Shown here: positions 34,059 to 43,325 of the stretch, piece after piece | Layout of the letters: the number at the start of each line of letters is the position of its first letter | How positions within the stretch are numbered: position 1 is the first letter of the stretch | Origin: Pseudomonas sp. Irchel s3f7 | GTDB lineage: Bacteria; Pseudomonadota; Gammaproteobacteria; Pseudomonadales; Pseudomonadaceae | Direction: 5' to 3' | Assembly (NCBI RefSeq): GCF_900187615.1 | Contig: NZ_FYDO01000013.1 | Coordinates: 1-64,000 of the forward strand | Length of the DNA stretch: 64,000 nt | Position numbers and translations under genes: made by a program | The notes under the pieces: generated by a model | What the model was told of the DNA's origin: nothing | Databases searched by the model: none | Seen by the model: only the letters and a program-made list of their open reading frames with translations

Positions 34059-36059
34059 ATGAGTGCATCGTCCCTCCCACCAAGCGGCCTGGTCCGCATG
34101 AATCCGCCGGTTTTCTACTTCTCGGCGAGCTTCATTCTGTTGTTTGGCGTTGTTGTCATCGCCATGCCCGAGCAAGCCGGGGCCTGGTTACTGGCGGCGC
34201 AAAACTGGGCGGCCAACACGGTCGGCTGGTATTACATGTTGGCGATGACCCTGTATCTGGTCTTCGTGGTGGTCACCGCGTTATCGGGCTACGGCAAGAT
34301 CAAACTCGGTGCCGACCACGACGAGCCCGAATTCAGTTACCTGTCCTGGGCCGGCATGTTGTTCGCCGCCGGGATCAGCATCACGCTGTTTTTCTTCTGC
34401 GTGTCCGAACCGCTGACCCACATGCTCCAACCGCCCCAAGGCGAGGCGGGCACGGCGGATGCGGCGCGACAGGCGATGCAGATCCTGTTTCTGCACTGGG
34501 GCCTGCATGGCTGGGGAGTGTTCGCCTTTGTCGGCATGGCGCTGGCGTATTTTGCCTATCGACATAACCTGCCGCTGGCCCTGCGTTCGGCGCTGTACCC
34601 GCTGATCGGTAAACGCATCAACGGCCCCATCGGTTACGCCGTGGACGGTTTCGGCATCATCGCCACGGTGTTCGGTCTTGGTGCCGATATGGGCTTTGGC
34701 GTACTCCATCTCAACTCGGGTCTGGACTACCTGTTCGGCATCGCTCACACGCAGTGGATTCAAGTCGGGCTGATCACGCTGATGATGGGCGCAGCGATCA
34801 TCGTTGCCGTATCAGGCGTCGATAAGGGCGTGAGGGTCATGTCCGACATCAACATGCTGCTGGCCTGCGCACTGCTGCTGTTCGTGTTGTTCGCCGGGCC
34901 GACGCAGCATTTGCTCAACACGTTGATCCAGAACCTCGGTGACTACCTCGGTGCGTTGCCGATGAAGAGTTTCGATCTCTACGCCTACGACAAACCCAGC
35001 GACTGGCTGGGTGGCTGGACAGTGTTCTACTGGGCCTGGTGGATTGCATGGTCGCCGTTCGTGGGCCTGTTCATCGCACGGATTTCCCGTGGCCGCACCA
35101 TCCGTGAATTCGTCTTCGGCGTGCTGCTGATCCCGCTCGGCTTCACCCTGGCGTGGATGTCGATCTTCGGCAACAGCGCCATCGATCAGGTGCTCAACCA
35201 CGGCATGAGCGCGCTGGGCATGTCGGCCATCGATAACCCGTCGATGACCCTTTACCTGCTGCTGGAAACCTACCCGTGGAGCAAAACGGTCATCGCCATT
35301 ACGGTGTTCATCAGTTTCGTGTTCTTCGTGACCTCTGCCGATTCCGGCACTGTGGTGCTGTCGACGCTGTCTGCCAAGGGCGGTAATCCGGACGAAGACG
35401 GGCCGAAATGGTTGCGGGTGTTCTGGGGCGCAATGACTGCGCTGGTGACCAGTGCGCTGCTGTTCTCCGGCAGTATCGATGCGCTGAAGTCGGCGGTGGT
35501 TCTGACGTCGCTGCCGTTCTCGCTGATCTTGCTGCTGATGATGTGGGGACTGCACAAGGCGTTTTATCTGGAGTCGCAAAAGCAGATTGCGCAGATGCAC
35601 TCGCTGGCGCCGGTGTCCGGCTCACGGCGTGGCAAGGGCGGTTGGCGTCAGCGCCTGAGCCAGGCGGTGCATTTTCCGTCGCGTGATGAGGTTTATCGTT
35701 TCCTCGATACGACGGTGCGTCCGGCCATTGAAGAAGTGTCTGCCGTGTTCATCGAAAAAGGTTTGCACGTAGCGACACACCCGGACCCGGCCAACGACAG
35801 CGTCAGCCTGGAAATCGGCCATGGCGATCAGCATCCGTTCGTCTATCAAGTGCAGATGCGCGGCTACTTCACGCCGTCGTTTGCCCGTGGCGGCATGGGT
35901 TCCAAGCAGCTCAACAATCGCCGTTACTACCGCGCCGAAGTGCATTTGAGCGAAGGCAGTCAGGACTACGATCTGGTCGGCTACACCAAGGAGCAGATCA
36001 TCAACGACATCCTCGACCAGTACGAACGGCACATGCAGTTCCTGCATCTGGTGCGCTGA
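34059..36059 (+). CDS. betT: BCCT-family choline/betaine transporter (BetT-like)
   Basis: Betaine/carnitine/choline transporter, 666 residues. Twelve membrane helices are expected between about residues 15 and 510. The substrate-box region is WAWWIAWSPFVGLFIARISRG. A long cytoplasmic C-terminal tail (about 515-666) is the feature of osmosensing BetT-type members. The BetI-like operator upstream supports choline as substrate. Proton- or sodium-coupled uptake would feed glycine-betaine synthesis. Confidence 0.88.
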   Translation: MSASSLPPSGLVRMNPPVFYFSASFILLFGVVVIAMPEQAGAWLLAAQNWAANTVGWYYMLAMTLYLVFVVVTALSGYGKIKLGADHDEPEFSYLSWAGMLFAAGISITLFFFCVSEPLTHMLQPPQGEAGTADAARQAMQILFLHWGLHGWGVFAFVGMALAYFAYRHNLPLALRSALYPLIGKRINGPIGYAVDGFGIIATVFGLGADMGFGVLHLNSGLDYLFGIAHTQWIQVGLITLMMGAAIIVAVSGVDKGVRVMSDINMLLACALLLFVLFAGPTQHLLNTLIQNLGDYLGALPMKSFDLYAYDKPSDWLGGWTVFYWAWWIAWSPFVGLFIARISRGRTIREFVFGVLLIPLGFTLAWMSIFGNSAIDQVLNHGMSALGMSAIDNPSMTLYLLLETYPWSKTVIAITVFISFVFFVTSADSGTVVLSTLSAKGGNPDEDGPKWLRVFWGAMTALVTSALLFSGSIDALKSAVVLTSLPFSLILLLMMWGLHKAFYLESQKQIAQMHSLAPVSGSRRGKGGWRQRLSQAVHFPSRDEVYRFLDTTVRPAIEEVSAVFIEKGLHVATHPDPANDSVSLEIGHGDQHPFVYQVQMRGYFTPSFARGGMGSKQLNNRRYYRAEVHLSEGSQDYDLVGYTKEQIINDILDQYERHMQFLHLVR

Positions 36060-36084
36060 TCGGGGGGCAGGGCGTCGAGGCCAG

Positions 36085-36345
36085 TCAGGTCTCGGCGCTC
36101 AGCACCATGAACAACACCAGCGCCGCCACCGGAATGCTGAACACCATTGTGCCGATCCCCAATTCCGTGCTCAGCGACTGGCCGGCCGTCACCATGCCAA
36201 TGGCACCATTGATGACCGTCAACGCCAGCCACAGGACGACGAAACTGTAGGTCAGGGTCTGCCGGCTGAAGCCGAGTTTCTCGCCGATGAACAGCATCAT
36301 CGCGAGCAGGGCCAGGCCGAAGGTGATGATGATCGTCGTGTGCAT
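36085..36345 (-). CDS. small inner-membrane protein, unknown
   Basis: An 86-residue protein with three hydrophobic segments (HTTIIITFGLALLAMMLFIG, LTYSFVVLWLALTVINGAIG, GTMVFSIPVAALVLFMVLS). ATG at 36345 has AAGGA(TGG)AG upstream. It is convergent with the choline transporter. No function can be assigned. Confidence 0.75.
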   Translation of the reverse strand: MHTTIIITFGLALLAMMLFIGEKLGFSRQTLTYSFVVLWLALTVINGAIGMVTAGQSLSTELGIGTMVFSIPVAALVLFMVLSAET

Positions 36346-36481
36346 GCTTGCTCCATCCTTGCGATAGGTATCGCCGGTTTGATGCCATGGCAACTTTGTG
36401 CCTGCCGAGTGCGATTGTGCAAGTGCGCCGTCGGTCTGGGGTGAAGGTCAGGCTCGGCTTGTTCGGCCAATATTTTACTGA

Positions 36482-36498
36482 GTGTGTATGGTGTGTAT
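36482..36498. promoter_or_regulatory. tandem 8-bp repeat upstream of hicAB
   Basis: gtgtgtat occurs twice (36482-36489 and 36491-36498) with one base between, about 60 bases before hicA. Candidate HicB operator half-sites. Confidence 0.35.
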
Positions 36499-36557
36499 TG
36501 TTGTCAAGCCTTGGCGCTTAAAGTAGACAGCCGTTGATGTCGAAAAAGGCGAAGGAC

Positions 36558-36707
36558 ATGCGAAGTCGGGAAATGATCAGGATGATCGAAGAAGATGGTT
36601 GGTATCTGGTGGCGGTGAAAGGTAGTCATCATCAGTACAAACATCCTGATTCGGAGCTGCCAAAAGGAACGATCAACAGCATATTGAAACAGGCGGGGCT
36701 GAAATGA
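36558..36707 (+). pseudogene. hicA: HicA toxin with internal in-frame deletion
   Basis: HicA-type mRNA interferase of 49 residues. MRSREMIRMIEEDGWYLVAV, GSHHQYKHP (catalytic His H24) and LPKGTINSILKQAGLK are plain. HicA proteins normally carry about 11 residues of a beta strand (pattern HP-x-(K)-G-x-x-TVPHP) between YKHP and the ELPxGT segment; here HP joins directly to DSELP, as if deleted between two HP codons. It is probably inactive, but the frame is open. Start at 36558 (AAAAGG 8 bases upstream); ATG 36537 is an alternative. Confidence 0.75.
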
Positions 36708-36766
36708 CACCCGTCAACGGATATGAAAGTCCCGACAGGGACACATCACAGGAAGGAATCATCGAG

Positions 36767-37168
36767 ATGAAATTTCCGGTTGTTCTGCACAAGGATGCCG
36801 ACTCTGATTACGGAGTAATCGTCCCGGACGTGCCGGGTTGTTTCTCGGCGGGTGGCACGGTGGCGCAGGCGCTCGAAAACGTGAAGGAAGCGCTGTCTCT
36901 ACATTACGAGGGTTTGGTTGCCGACGGTGATCCGTTGCCGCAGGTGCAGGAAATCGACGCGCACCTTGATAATCCCGATTTTGCTGGTGGGGTTTGGGCA
37001 GTGGTCGATTTTGACATCACGCCCTATTTCGGCAAGTCGGTGCGCTTCAATGCCACGCTGCCAGAGCAACTGCTCGAGCGTATCGATCAGACCGTCAGAC
37101 GGGATCAACGGTACAGTTCAAGATCTGGCTTTTTAGCCGCAGCGGCCCTGCGGGAATTGTCGGCATAG
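36767..37168 (+). CDS. hicB: HicB antitoxin
   Basis: HicB-family antitoxin, 133 residues. An N-terminal RNase-H-like fold (MKFPVVLHKDADSDYGVIVP, DVPGCFSAGGTVAQALENVK) binds HicA; the C-terminus (VRFNATLPEQLLERIDQTVR, SGFLAAAALREL) is a ribbon-helix-helix DNA-binding domain. ATG 36767 has AAGGA 9 bases upstream; an ATG at 36704 overlaps the hicA stop (ATGA) and would add 21 residues. It stays intact although the toxin looks damaged. Confidence 0.88.
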   Translation: MKFPVVLHKDADSDYGVIVPDVPGCFSAGGTVAQALENVKEALSLHYEGLVADGDPLPQVQEIDAHLDNPDFAGGVWAVVDFDITPYFGKSVRFNATLPEQLLERIDQTVRRDQRYSSRSGFLAAAALRELSA

Positions 37169-37210
37169 CGGTTGGGTAAAGCCGGTTTACCCAGGAAGCC
37201 GGCTCAATAT

Positions 37211-38053
37211 TCACCTGAAAAACGGCACATCCCCCAACACCGTCGCCCGCTGCATCACCCGCCGCGCCGGGCGGTAGTCGTCTACCGCGTAATGCTGGGT
37301 TACGCGATTGTCCCAAAACGCGATGTCGTCCTGCTGCCAACGCCAACGAATGGTGAATTCCGGGCGAGTTGTATGGGCGAACAGGAACTTCAGAATCGCT
37401 TCGCTCTCGGTTTCCGACAGCTCGTTGAGCTTCGAGGTGAAGCCTTCGTTGACGAACAACGAGCGGCGTCCGCTGACCGGATGCGTGCGGATCACCGGGT
37501 GCGACAGTGGCGGGTTCTTGCGCCGGGCTTCTTCCCATTGGGCCAGCGCCTCTGGCGTGTTGCCGTAGCGCTCCAGCGGAAATGAACGGGTGAAGTCGTG
37601 GGTGGCGGTGAGTCCTTCGAGCAGGTTTTTCAACGGTGCCGACAAGGCTTCATACGCTGCGATACCGCTGGCCCATAACGTGTCGCCACCGAACTCCGGC
37701 AGCAGTTTGGCGCTGAGTACCGCGCCCATGGCCGGGGTCGGCAGGAAGGTTACGTCGGTGTGCCAGATGGCGTTATCGCGCACGTCGGTGACGGCGGTGT
37801 CGAGGATCAGCACTTCGGGTTGCTCAGGCACGTTCGGGTAGATCGGGTGAATGTGCAGGTCGCCGAAATTGGCGGCGAATCGTGCCTGTTGCTGTGGGGT
37901 GATTGGCTGATTGCGGAAGAACAAAACCTGATGTTTGAGCAGTGCCTGTTCGATGGCATCGCGCTGTTCCACATTCAGCGGCTGACTGATGTCGATGCCA
38001 CTGATCTGGGCGCCGAGGGCGGAGCTTAAAGGGGTGATGGACAACTGACTCAT
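37211..38053 (-). CDS. tauD: taurine dioxygenase TauD
   Basis: Fe(II)/2-oxoglutarate taurine dioxygenase, 280 residues. It releases sulfite and aminoacetaldehyde from taurine. Iron ligands H98, D100 (WHTDVTF) and H254 (TQHYAVDDY) and the 2-oxoglutarate arginine region (R264/R265, R269) are present. Start at 38053 (MSQLSITPL) gives the usual length. It follows tauC downstream, separated by a REP doublet in a 132-base gap. Confidence 0.9.
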   Translation of the reverse strand: MSQLSITPLSSALGAQISGIDISQPLNVEQRDAIEQALLKHQVLFFRNQPITPQQQARFAANFGDLHIHPIYPNVPEQPEVLILDTAVTDVRDNAIWHTDVTFLPTPAMGAVLSAKLLPEFGGDTLWASGIAAYEALSAPLKNLLEGLTATHDFTRSFPLERYGNTPEALAQWEEARRKNPPLSHPVIRTHPVSGRRSLFVNEGFTSKLNELSETESEAILKFLFAHTTRPEFTIRWRWQQDDIAFWDNRVTQHYAVDDYRPARRVMQRATVLGDVPFFR

Positions 38054-38081
38054 GATGATTCTCTTCAATCCGGTTTACCAA

Positions 38082-38172
38082 CTGTAGGAGCGAGCTTGCT
38101 CGCGATCGCGGTGCATCAGTCAAAGCATCGTCGTCTGATGATTAGCAATCGCGAGCAAGCTCGCTCCTACAG
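38082..38172. repeat. REP doublet between tauC and tauD
   Basis: ctgtaggagcgagcttgctc and its exact inverted copy. Such a structure inside an operon can lower expression of the distal gene. Confidence 0.8.
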
Positions 38173-38185
38173 GGTTGTTCAATTT

Positions 38186-39022
38186 TCAGTGAGCCTGGCC
38201 GTGCCACGGCACCAGTTTGCGTTGCAAGGCGCGCAGGCCCATTTCCATGGCGAAGGCAATCAGTGCGATCACCAGAATGCCCAGCACCACCACATCGGTG
38301 ACCAGAAACTGCGCGGCCGACTGCACCATGAAGCCCAAGCCGCTGGTGGCGGCAATCAGTTCAGCGGCGACCAGCGTCGACCAGCCCACACCCAGGCCAA
38401 TGCGCACACCGGTCAGAATGTCCGGCAAGGCACTTGGCAAAATGACGTGGCGAATCAACTGCGCCCGAGTCGCTCCCAAGGACTGCGCGGCGCGCAACTT
38501 GGCCGGGTCGACGGTGCGCACACCAGTGGAGGTAGCGATGGCAATCGGGGCGAAAATCGCCAGGTAGATCAGCAAGACTTTTGACAACTCACCGATGCCG
38601 CACCAGATCACGATCAGCGGCAGATAGGCCAGTGGCGGAATCGGGCGGTAGAACTCGATCAACGGATCGAGCACGCCACGAGCAACACGGTTGGCACCGA
38701 TGGCAATGCCCACCGGCACGGCGGTCAGCACTGCGAAACCGAGGCCCAGGCCAATGCGGCCGAGACTCGCGCCCAAGTGCTGCCACAACGTCGAATCCAT
38801 GTAGCCGCTGGTCACCAACAGCCAGCCTTTTTGCAGCACGGCGGACGGTGGCGGCAGGAACAGCGGTTCGATCAAACCGCTCGCGGTGACGGCCCACCAA
38901 ATGAAAACGAGGGCGGCCAGCGTCAACAGGCTGATCCAGCGAGTGCTCAGGCTGCGACGGACCGGACTTGTCGTAGCGCCGGGTTTGATCGCCGTCGCTG
39001 CGGGGATTTCGTAGCTGCTCAT
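38186..39022 (-). CDS. tauC: taurine ABC transporter permease TauC
   Basis: SsuC/TauC-family permease, 278 residues, six membrane helices. The EAA loop is [28 protein letters not shown]. The start overlaps the tauB stop by ATGA. Confidence 0.92.
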   Translation of the reverse strand: MSSYEIPAATAIKPGATTSPVRRSLSTRWISLLTLAALVFIWWAVTASGLIEPLFLPPPSAVLQKGWLLVTSGYMDSTLWQHLGASLGRIGLGLGFAVLTAVPVGIAIGANRVARGVLDPLIEFYRPIPPLAYLPLIVIWCGIGELSKVLLIYLAIFAPIAIATSTGVRTVDPAKLRAAQSLGATRAQLIRHVILPSALPDILTGVRIGLGVGWSTLVAAELIAATSGLGFMVQSAAQFLVTDVVVLGILVIALIAFAMEMGLRALQRKLVPWHGQAH

Positions 39023-39813
39023 GCGCGCTCCTGCCGCTGGGCGGCGCTGCGTTGGGAGAACACTTTGGCGAGTACGTGTTCGCGGGTTTCGATAAAGCGT
39101 GGGTCGGATTTGATCGAGCGAGCCGACTCACCGGCGGCGTAGCGCTGACCGAAGTCGAGGCTCAAACGCTCGACGATTTGCCCAGGATTGGGTGCCAGCA
39201 GAATCAGGTCGGTGGCGAGGAAAACCGCTTCTTCAATGTCGTGGGTGATCAGGAACACGGGTTTGGCCGTGCGCCGCCAGACTTGCAGCAGCAGCTCTTG
39301 CATCTGTTCACGGGTGAAGGCATCGAGGGCGCCGAAGGGCTCATCCATCAGCAACACACGCGGGTCGGCGGCGAGGGCGCGGGCCAGGCCGACACGTTGT
39401 TTCTGGCCACCCGAGAGTTGCCAGATCCGGCGGTTCTCAAACCCGGAGAGGTCCACCAGCGCGAGCATTTCCCGGGCGCGGATTTCGCGTTTGTCCCGGG
39501 CGATGCCGGCCAGTTCCAGGCCGAAGCCGACGTTGGCCAGCACGTCCTGCCAAGGCAGCAGGGCATCGTCCTGGAACACTACACCGCGTTCGGCGCTCGG
39601 GCCTTTGACCGGTACGCCATCCAGGGTGATGCGCCCGGCGCTGGGCTCGACGAAACCGGCAATCAGGTTCAACAACGACGTCTTGCCACTGCCGGACGGG
39701 CCGAGGGCGACCAGCAATTGCTGGGGCCCAAGACTCAGGGAAATATCCGCCAGCACCGGTTCCGGGCTACCGGGGTACTGTGCGCTGATGCGCTCCAGCT
39801 GTAGCAAGGCCAT
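39019..39813 (-). CDS. tauB: taurine ABC transporter ATP-binding protein TauB
   Basis: ATPase, 264 residues, with Walker [11 protein letters not shown]-loop FQDDALLPW, signature [16 protein letters not shown], Walker [14 protein letters not shown] and H-loop ITHDIEEA. It lies between tauA and tauC. Confidence 0.92.
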   Translation of the reverse strand: MALLQLERISAQYPGSPEPVLADISLSLGPQQLLVALGPSGSGKTSLLNLIAGFVEPSAGRITLDGVPVKGPSAERGVVFQDDALLPWQDVLANVGFGLELAGIARDKREIRAREMLALVDLSGFENRRIWQLSGGQKQRVGLARALAADPRVLLMDEPFGALDAFTREQMQELLLQVWRRTAKPVFLITHDIEEAVFLATDLILLAPNPGQIVERLSLDFGQRYAAGESARSIKSDPRFIETREHVLAKVFSQRSAAQRQERA

Positions 39814-39827
39814 CGCAAGTCTCCCGA

Positions 39828-40805
39828 TCAGTTGGTAATGAACTTGGCGCTGACGTACGGCGCGTAGTCCGGCAGCACGGCCTCGACCTTGCCTTGTTCC
39901 TTGAGGAACGCGGCGGTGTCGGTGATGGCCTTGGTGGTCGGCGCGCCGAGGGTGATCACCTGATCAGCCGCCAGCGGGTAGACGTTGCCTTGCAACAGCA
40001 GCGGAATGTCGCTGGCCTTGGCGCCGGACAGTTTCACCAACTTGTCGACGTTGCTTTGATTGGCGAGCCAGGCTTGCGGGTCTTTGCGGTAGTCGGCGTA
40101 GGCATCGAGGGTCACTTTGGCGAACGCGGTGACGATTTCCGGGTGCTTCTCGGCGAAGTCCTTGCGCACGATCCAGGCATCGAACGTCGGTGCGCCGAAC
40201 TTGGCCAGTTCACCGGAGGTGATCAGCACTTTGCCGTTCTCCTTGGCGACACCCAACGCTGGGTCCCACACGTAAGTGGCGTCGATGTCGCCGCGTTTCC
40301 AGGCGGCAATGATCGCGGGCGGCGCGAGGTTGAGGACGGTCACTTTCGAGGGATCGATGTTCCAGTGCTTCAGTGCGGCCAGCAGGCTGTAATGCCCGGT
40401 GGACACGAACGGCACGGCGATTTTCTTGCCGATCAGGTCTTGCGGGGTCTTGATCCCGGAACCGTCGCGGGCGACCAGGGCTTCGGCGGCGCCGATCTGG
40501 GTGGCGATGAGGAACGTTTCTACCGGCACTTTGCGGGTGATGGCGGCAGTCAGGGGGCTGGAACCGAGGTAGCCGATTTGCACGTCGCCGGAGGCGATGG
40601 CGGCAATGATGTCGGCGCCGTTATCGAATTTTCGCCAGCTGATATCGGCCTTGGTGGCTTTTTCGTAACTGCCGTCGGCCTGGGCGACTTTCGCCGGATC
40701 AACGGTGGTCTGGTAGGCGACAGTGAAGTCGGTCGCCTGGGCAAAAAAGCTCGCGGTAGCCAAGGAAGCGGCCGCCAGCAAGCGAAGGGGGAAAGTCAGT
40801 TTCAT
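39828..40805 (-). CDS. tauA: taurine-binding protein TauA
   Basis: Periplasmic binding protein, 325 residues, with a signal peptide cleaved near FAQA-TDF. Family hallmarks are [36 protein letters not shown], and [19 protein letters not shown]. It heads the tauABC operon. Confidence 0.92.
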   Translation of the reverse strand: MKLTFPLRLLAAASLATASFFAQATDFTVAYQTTVDPAKVAQADGSYEKATKADISWRKFDNGADIIAAIASGDVQIGYLGSSPLTAAITRKVPVETFLIATQIGAAEALVARDGSGIKTPQDLIGKKIAVPFVSTGHYSLLAALKHWNIDPSKVTVLNLAPPAIIAAWKRGDIDATYVWDPALGVAKENGKVLITSGELAKFGAPTFDAWIVRKDFAEKHPEIVTAFAKVTLDAYADYRKDPQAWLANQSNVDKLVKLSGAKASDIPLLLQGNVYPLAADQVITLGAPTTKAITDTAAFLKEQGKVEAVLPDYAPYVSAKFITN

Positions 40806-40865
40806 CAGAAAGCTCCTTGTCAGGCGACCGAATGTCGGCGTGAGAAAGAGACTAAATGATCTAAG

Positions 40866-40894
40866 AATTCGAAAATAAATAACTTTTTCGAATT
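40866..40894. promoter_or_regulatory. perfect 10-bp dyad in the tauA promoter
   Basis: aattcgaaaa (40866-40875) and ttttcgaatt (40885-40894) are a perfect inverted repeat with a 9-base AT spacer, about 60 bases before tauA. A LysR-type (CysB/Cbl-like) or TetR-like site is possible; no known consensus was matched with certainty. Confidence 0.45.
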
Positions 40895-40934
40895 AGCTTA
40901 TGAGAGGAAAATTGAGGAGCGACCGCTTCGCGGT

Positions 40935-41030
40935 CAATCGCTAGCAGGCTAGCTCCCACAGGGTTCAAGGGTGTTCACACAATTGCGCGAACACTGAAAG
41001 TCCTCTGTGGGAGCTAGCCTGCTGGCGATA
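40935..41030. repeat. REP doublet
   Basis: atcgctagcaggctagctcc and its inverted copy between tauA and gshA. Confidence 0.75.
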
Positions 41031-41052
41031 AGGTCCGCAGGACCTTCCGAGG

Positions 41053-42636
41053 TTAGTTACTGATCGCCAGAATGCTCGCCTGGTACGCCCCGACAAACAC
41101 ATCGAAATCGCCGACTTCGTTCTGTTCCAGCTCAACCTGATCAGCCAGCGACGAACGCGCCCGCGCTTCAAATTTCGCCTGTTGCTCAGCTGGCAATGGT
41201 TCGCTGCGGAAGAACTCCGCATGGGCCTGGCTCTGGCGCAGGGAGAACTGGGCAAAGCTCTCCTTGTGCTCGGCCATCGACGCGAGCACCTGGGCCGATG
41301 GCGTCAGGGACGGGTCCTGGACCTTGGCCATCTGAGCGTCCAGCGCCTTGCTGTGGGCATCGCCGCCATGGCTCTGATCAAGCAGGGCGGCCAGTGGTGC
41401 AATGTTTTCCAACAACTGGCCAGCCCACTCTTTCAGGTCGACCGGTTGCCCGTCGCGTTGCAGTTGCAGGCCCGGACGGCGCCCTTCCTTGACCACGCTG
41501 AGGAAGTTTGACGTCGCGTTGCCGCAATTGGTGTTGGTCAGCAGCGGGCTGTCGTTCAGCGCGCAGTACAGCAGGAACGCATCGAGGAAGCGCGACTCGG
41601 TAAGGTCGATACCCATTGGCAGGAACGGGTTGATGTCCAGGCAGCGCACTTCGACGTACTGGATGCCACGGGCCATCAGCGCCTGAATCGGTCGCTCACC
41701 GGTGTAGGTCACGCGTTTCGGGCGGATGTTGGAGTAGTACTCGTTTTCGATCTGCAGGATGTTGGTGTTGAGCTGAACCCACTCACCGTCCTTGTGCGTA
41801 CCGACTTCGACGTATGGCGCATACGGCGTGGCGACTGCTTTGCGCAGGCTGTCGGTGTAGCTGTTCAGATCGTTGTAGCACGGCGTCAGGCCGGCCTGGG
41901 CGTTGCTCTGGTAACCCAGATCGCTCATGCGCAGGCTGGTGGCGTACGGCAGGTACAAGGTGTGCGGGTCCAGTTGCTCCAACTGATGCGAGCGACCGCG
42001 CAGGAAACCGGCGTCCAGCGCTGGCGATGCGCCGAACAGGTACATCAGCAGCCAGCTGTAACGGCGGAAGTTGCGGATCAGCGCGATGTAGGACGACGAC
42101 TGGAAATCGCGATCCGTGCCGACAAAACCTTCGGCCTGCTTGAGCAGCGGCCAGAGCTTCTCCGGCAGGGAAAAGTTGTAGTGGATACCGGCAATGCATT
42201 GCATGGTCTTGCCGTAACGCAGGGCCAGGCCCTTGCGGTACACGTACTTGAGCTGCCCGATATTGGACGTGCCGTAATAGGCGATCGGGATGTCTTCCTC
42301 GGCCGGCAACGGGCACGGCATCGAGGGGCTCCACAGGTACTCGTTGCCGAGCTTGCTGTAGGCAAAGCGGTGAATGCTGTCCAGGCTCGCCAGCGTATCG
42401 GCCGGGTCGGGCAGGGCCGGGGTGATGAACTCCAGCAGCGACTCGGAATAGTCGGTGGTGATCAGTTCATTGGTCAGCGCGGAACCCAATTCTTCCGGGT
42501 GCGGCGTTTGCGCCAGGCGACCTTCGCCAGTCACGCGCAGGCATTCACGTTCGATGCCGTGAAGGCACTGTTCGAGCAGAGAGAGGTTAGCGCGCTCGCC
42601 AAGCAGGGCCAGGCGGCGGTTGAGAAGTTCGCTCAA
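41053..42636 (-). CDS. gshA: glutamate-cysteine ligase GshA
   Basis: First enzyme of glutathione synthesis, 527 residues, joining glutamate and cysteine with ATP. The family start is [36 protein letters not shown] chose TTG at 42636 because AAGGAA lies six bases upstream and the protein then has the P. aeruginosa length (527); a GTG at 42651 would start inside that region. Motifs seen include [25 protein letters not shown] and [13 protein letters not shown]. It consumes cysteine made by the nearby sulfur genes. Confidence 0.9.
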   Translation of the reverse strand: MSELLNRRLALLGERANLSLLEQCLHGIERECLRVTGEGRLAQTPHPEELGSALTNELITTDYSESLLEFITPALPDPADTLASLDSIHRFAYSKLGNEYLWSPSMPCPLPAEEDIPIAYYGTSNIGQLKYVYRKGLALRYGKTMQCIAGIHYNFSLPEKLWPLLKQAEGFVGTDRDFQSSSYIALIRNFRRYSWLLMYLFGASPALDAGFLRGRSHQLEQLDPHTLYLPYATSLRMSDLGYQSNAQAGLTPCYNDLNSYTDSLRKAVATPYAPYVEVGTHKDGEWVQLNTNILQIENEYYSNIRPKRVTYTGERPIQALMARGIQYVEVRCLDINPFLPMGIDLTESRFLDAFLLYCALNDSPLLTNTNCGNATSNFLSVVKEGRRPGLQLQRDGQPVDLKEWAGQLLENIAPLAALLDQSHGGDAHSKALDAQMAKVQDPSLTPSAQVLASMAEHKESFAQFSLRQSQAHAEFFRSEPLPAEQQAKFEARARSSLADQVELEQNEVGDFDVFVGAYQASILAISN

Positions 42637-42941
42637 GTTGGATTCCTTCACGCGTCAGTCGCCCCAATATGGGGGTGGGCAAGACGGTCTACAAGGGTGA
42701 AGTTAAAACTGGCGTTTTCGCCTGGTTTTGGAACTCGCCGCAATCGATGTGGGAGCGGACTTGTGGCGAGGGGGCTTGCCCCCGTTAGGCTGCGATGCAG
42801 CCCCAAAATCTCTGATGTTCCAGGATATTGTGAGTGCTACGCACTCAAACGGGGGCAAGCCCCCTCGCCACACGCGCTTCCACAGAAAAACTCGACGCTG
42901 CGATCACAGCGCCGAAATTAACTCAAATCGATGACATCTAG
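42637..42941. other. gshA upstream region with REP doublet
   Basis: About 305 bases without a gene; the gshA promoter should lie in 42640-42760, the rest is the long REP doublet. Confidence 0.45.
42761..42872. repeat. long REP doublet, family A copy 4
   Basis: ttgtggcgagggggcttgcc with its inverted copy; a shorter spacer than copies 1-3. Confidence 0.85.
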
Positions 42942-43325
42942 CTACAGGACAGCGAACGTGCCTTGTGCTTTTGCGACCAGTTTGTCGCCTTGCATCACAT
43001 CGGCTTCGACCACCAACGTGCGGCGGCCCGGGTGGATCACCCGCGCCGTGCACATCACCTCACCGTCCGAGACGGCGCGGATGTAGTTGATCTTGCACTC
43101 GATGGTTGCGCTCTGCTGGTCAAAGCCGTGGGTGCTGGAACAGGCCAGCCCCATGGCAATGTCCACCAGGCTGAACAAGGCCCCGCCGTGCAGCTTGCCA
43201 CCGCGATTGCGCAGCTTCGGTTCCAGGCCCAGGGCAACTTGCGCGACCCCGGTTTCCAGGCTGTGCAAACGACAGCCCAGCAGCTTGAAAAAGGCGCTTT
43301 CGGTGTAACCGGCGGGGATATCCAT
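42942..43325 (-). CDS. PaaI-type hotdog thioesterase
   Basis: Hotdog-fold acyl-CoA thioesterase of the PaaI family, 127 residues. The active-site helix region is NRGGKLHGGALFSLVDIAMG (conserved HGG-x-x-x-x-x-x-D). The ATG at 43325 overlaps the tex stop (TGATG), so it is translated with tex. An upstream TTG (43328) is less likely. Substrate unknown. Confidence 0.85.
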   Translation of the reverse strand: MDIPAGYTESAFFKLLGCRLHSLETGVAQVALGLEPKLRNRGGKLHGGALFSLVDIAMGLACSSTHGFDQQSATIECKINYIRAVSDGEVMCTARVIHPGRRTLVVEADVMQGDKLVAKAQGTFAVL

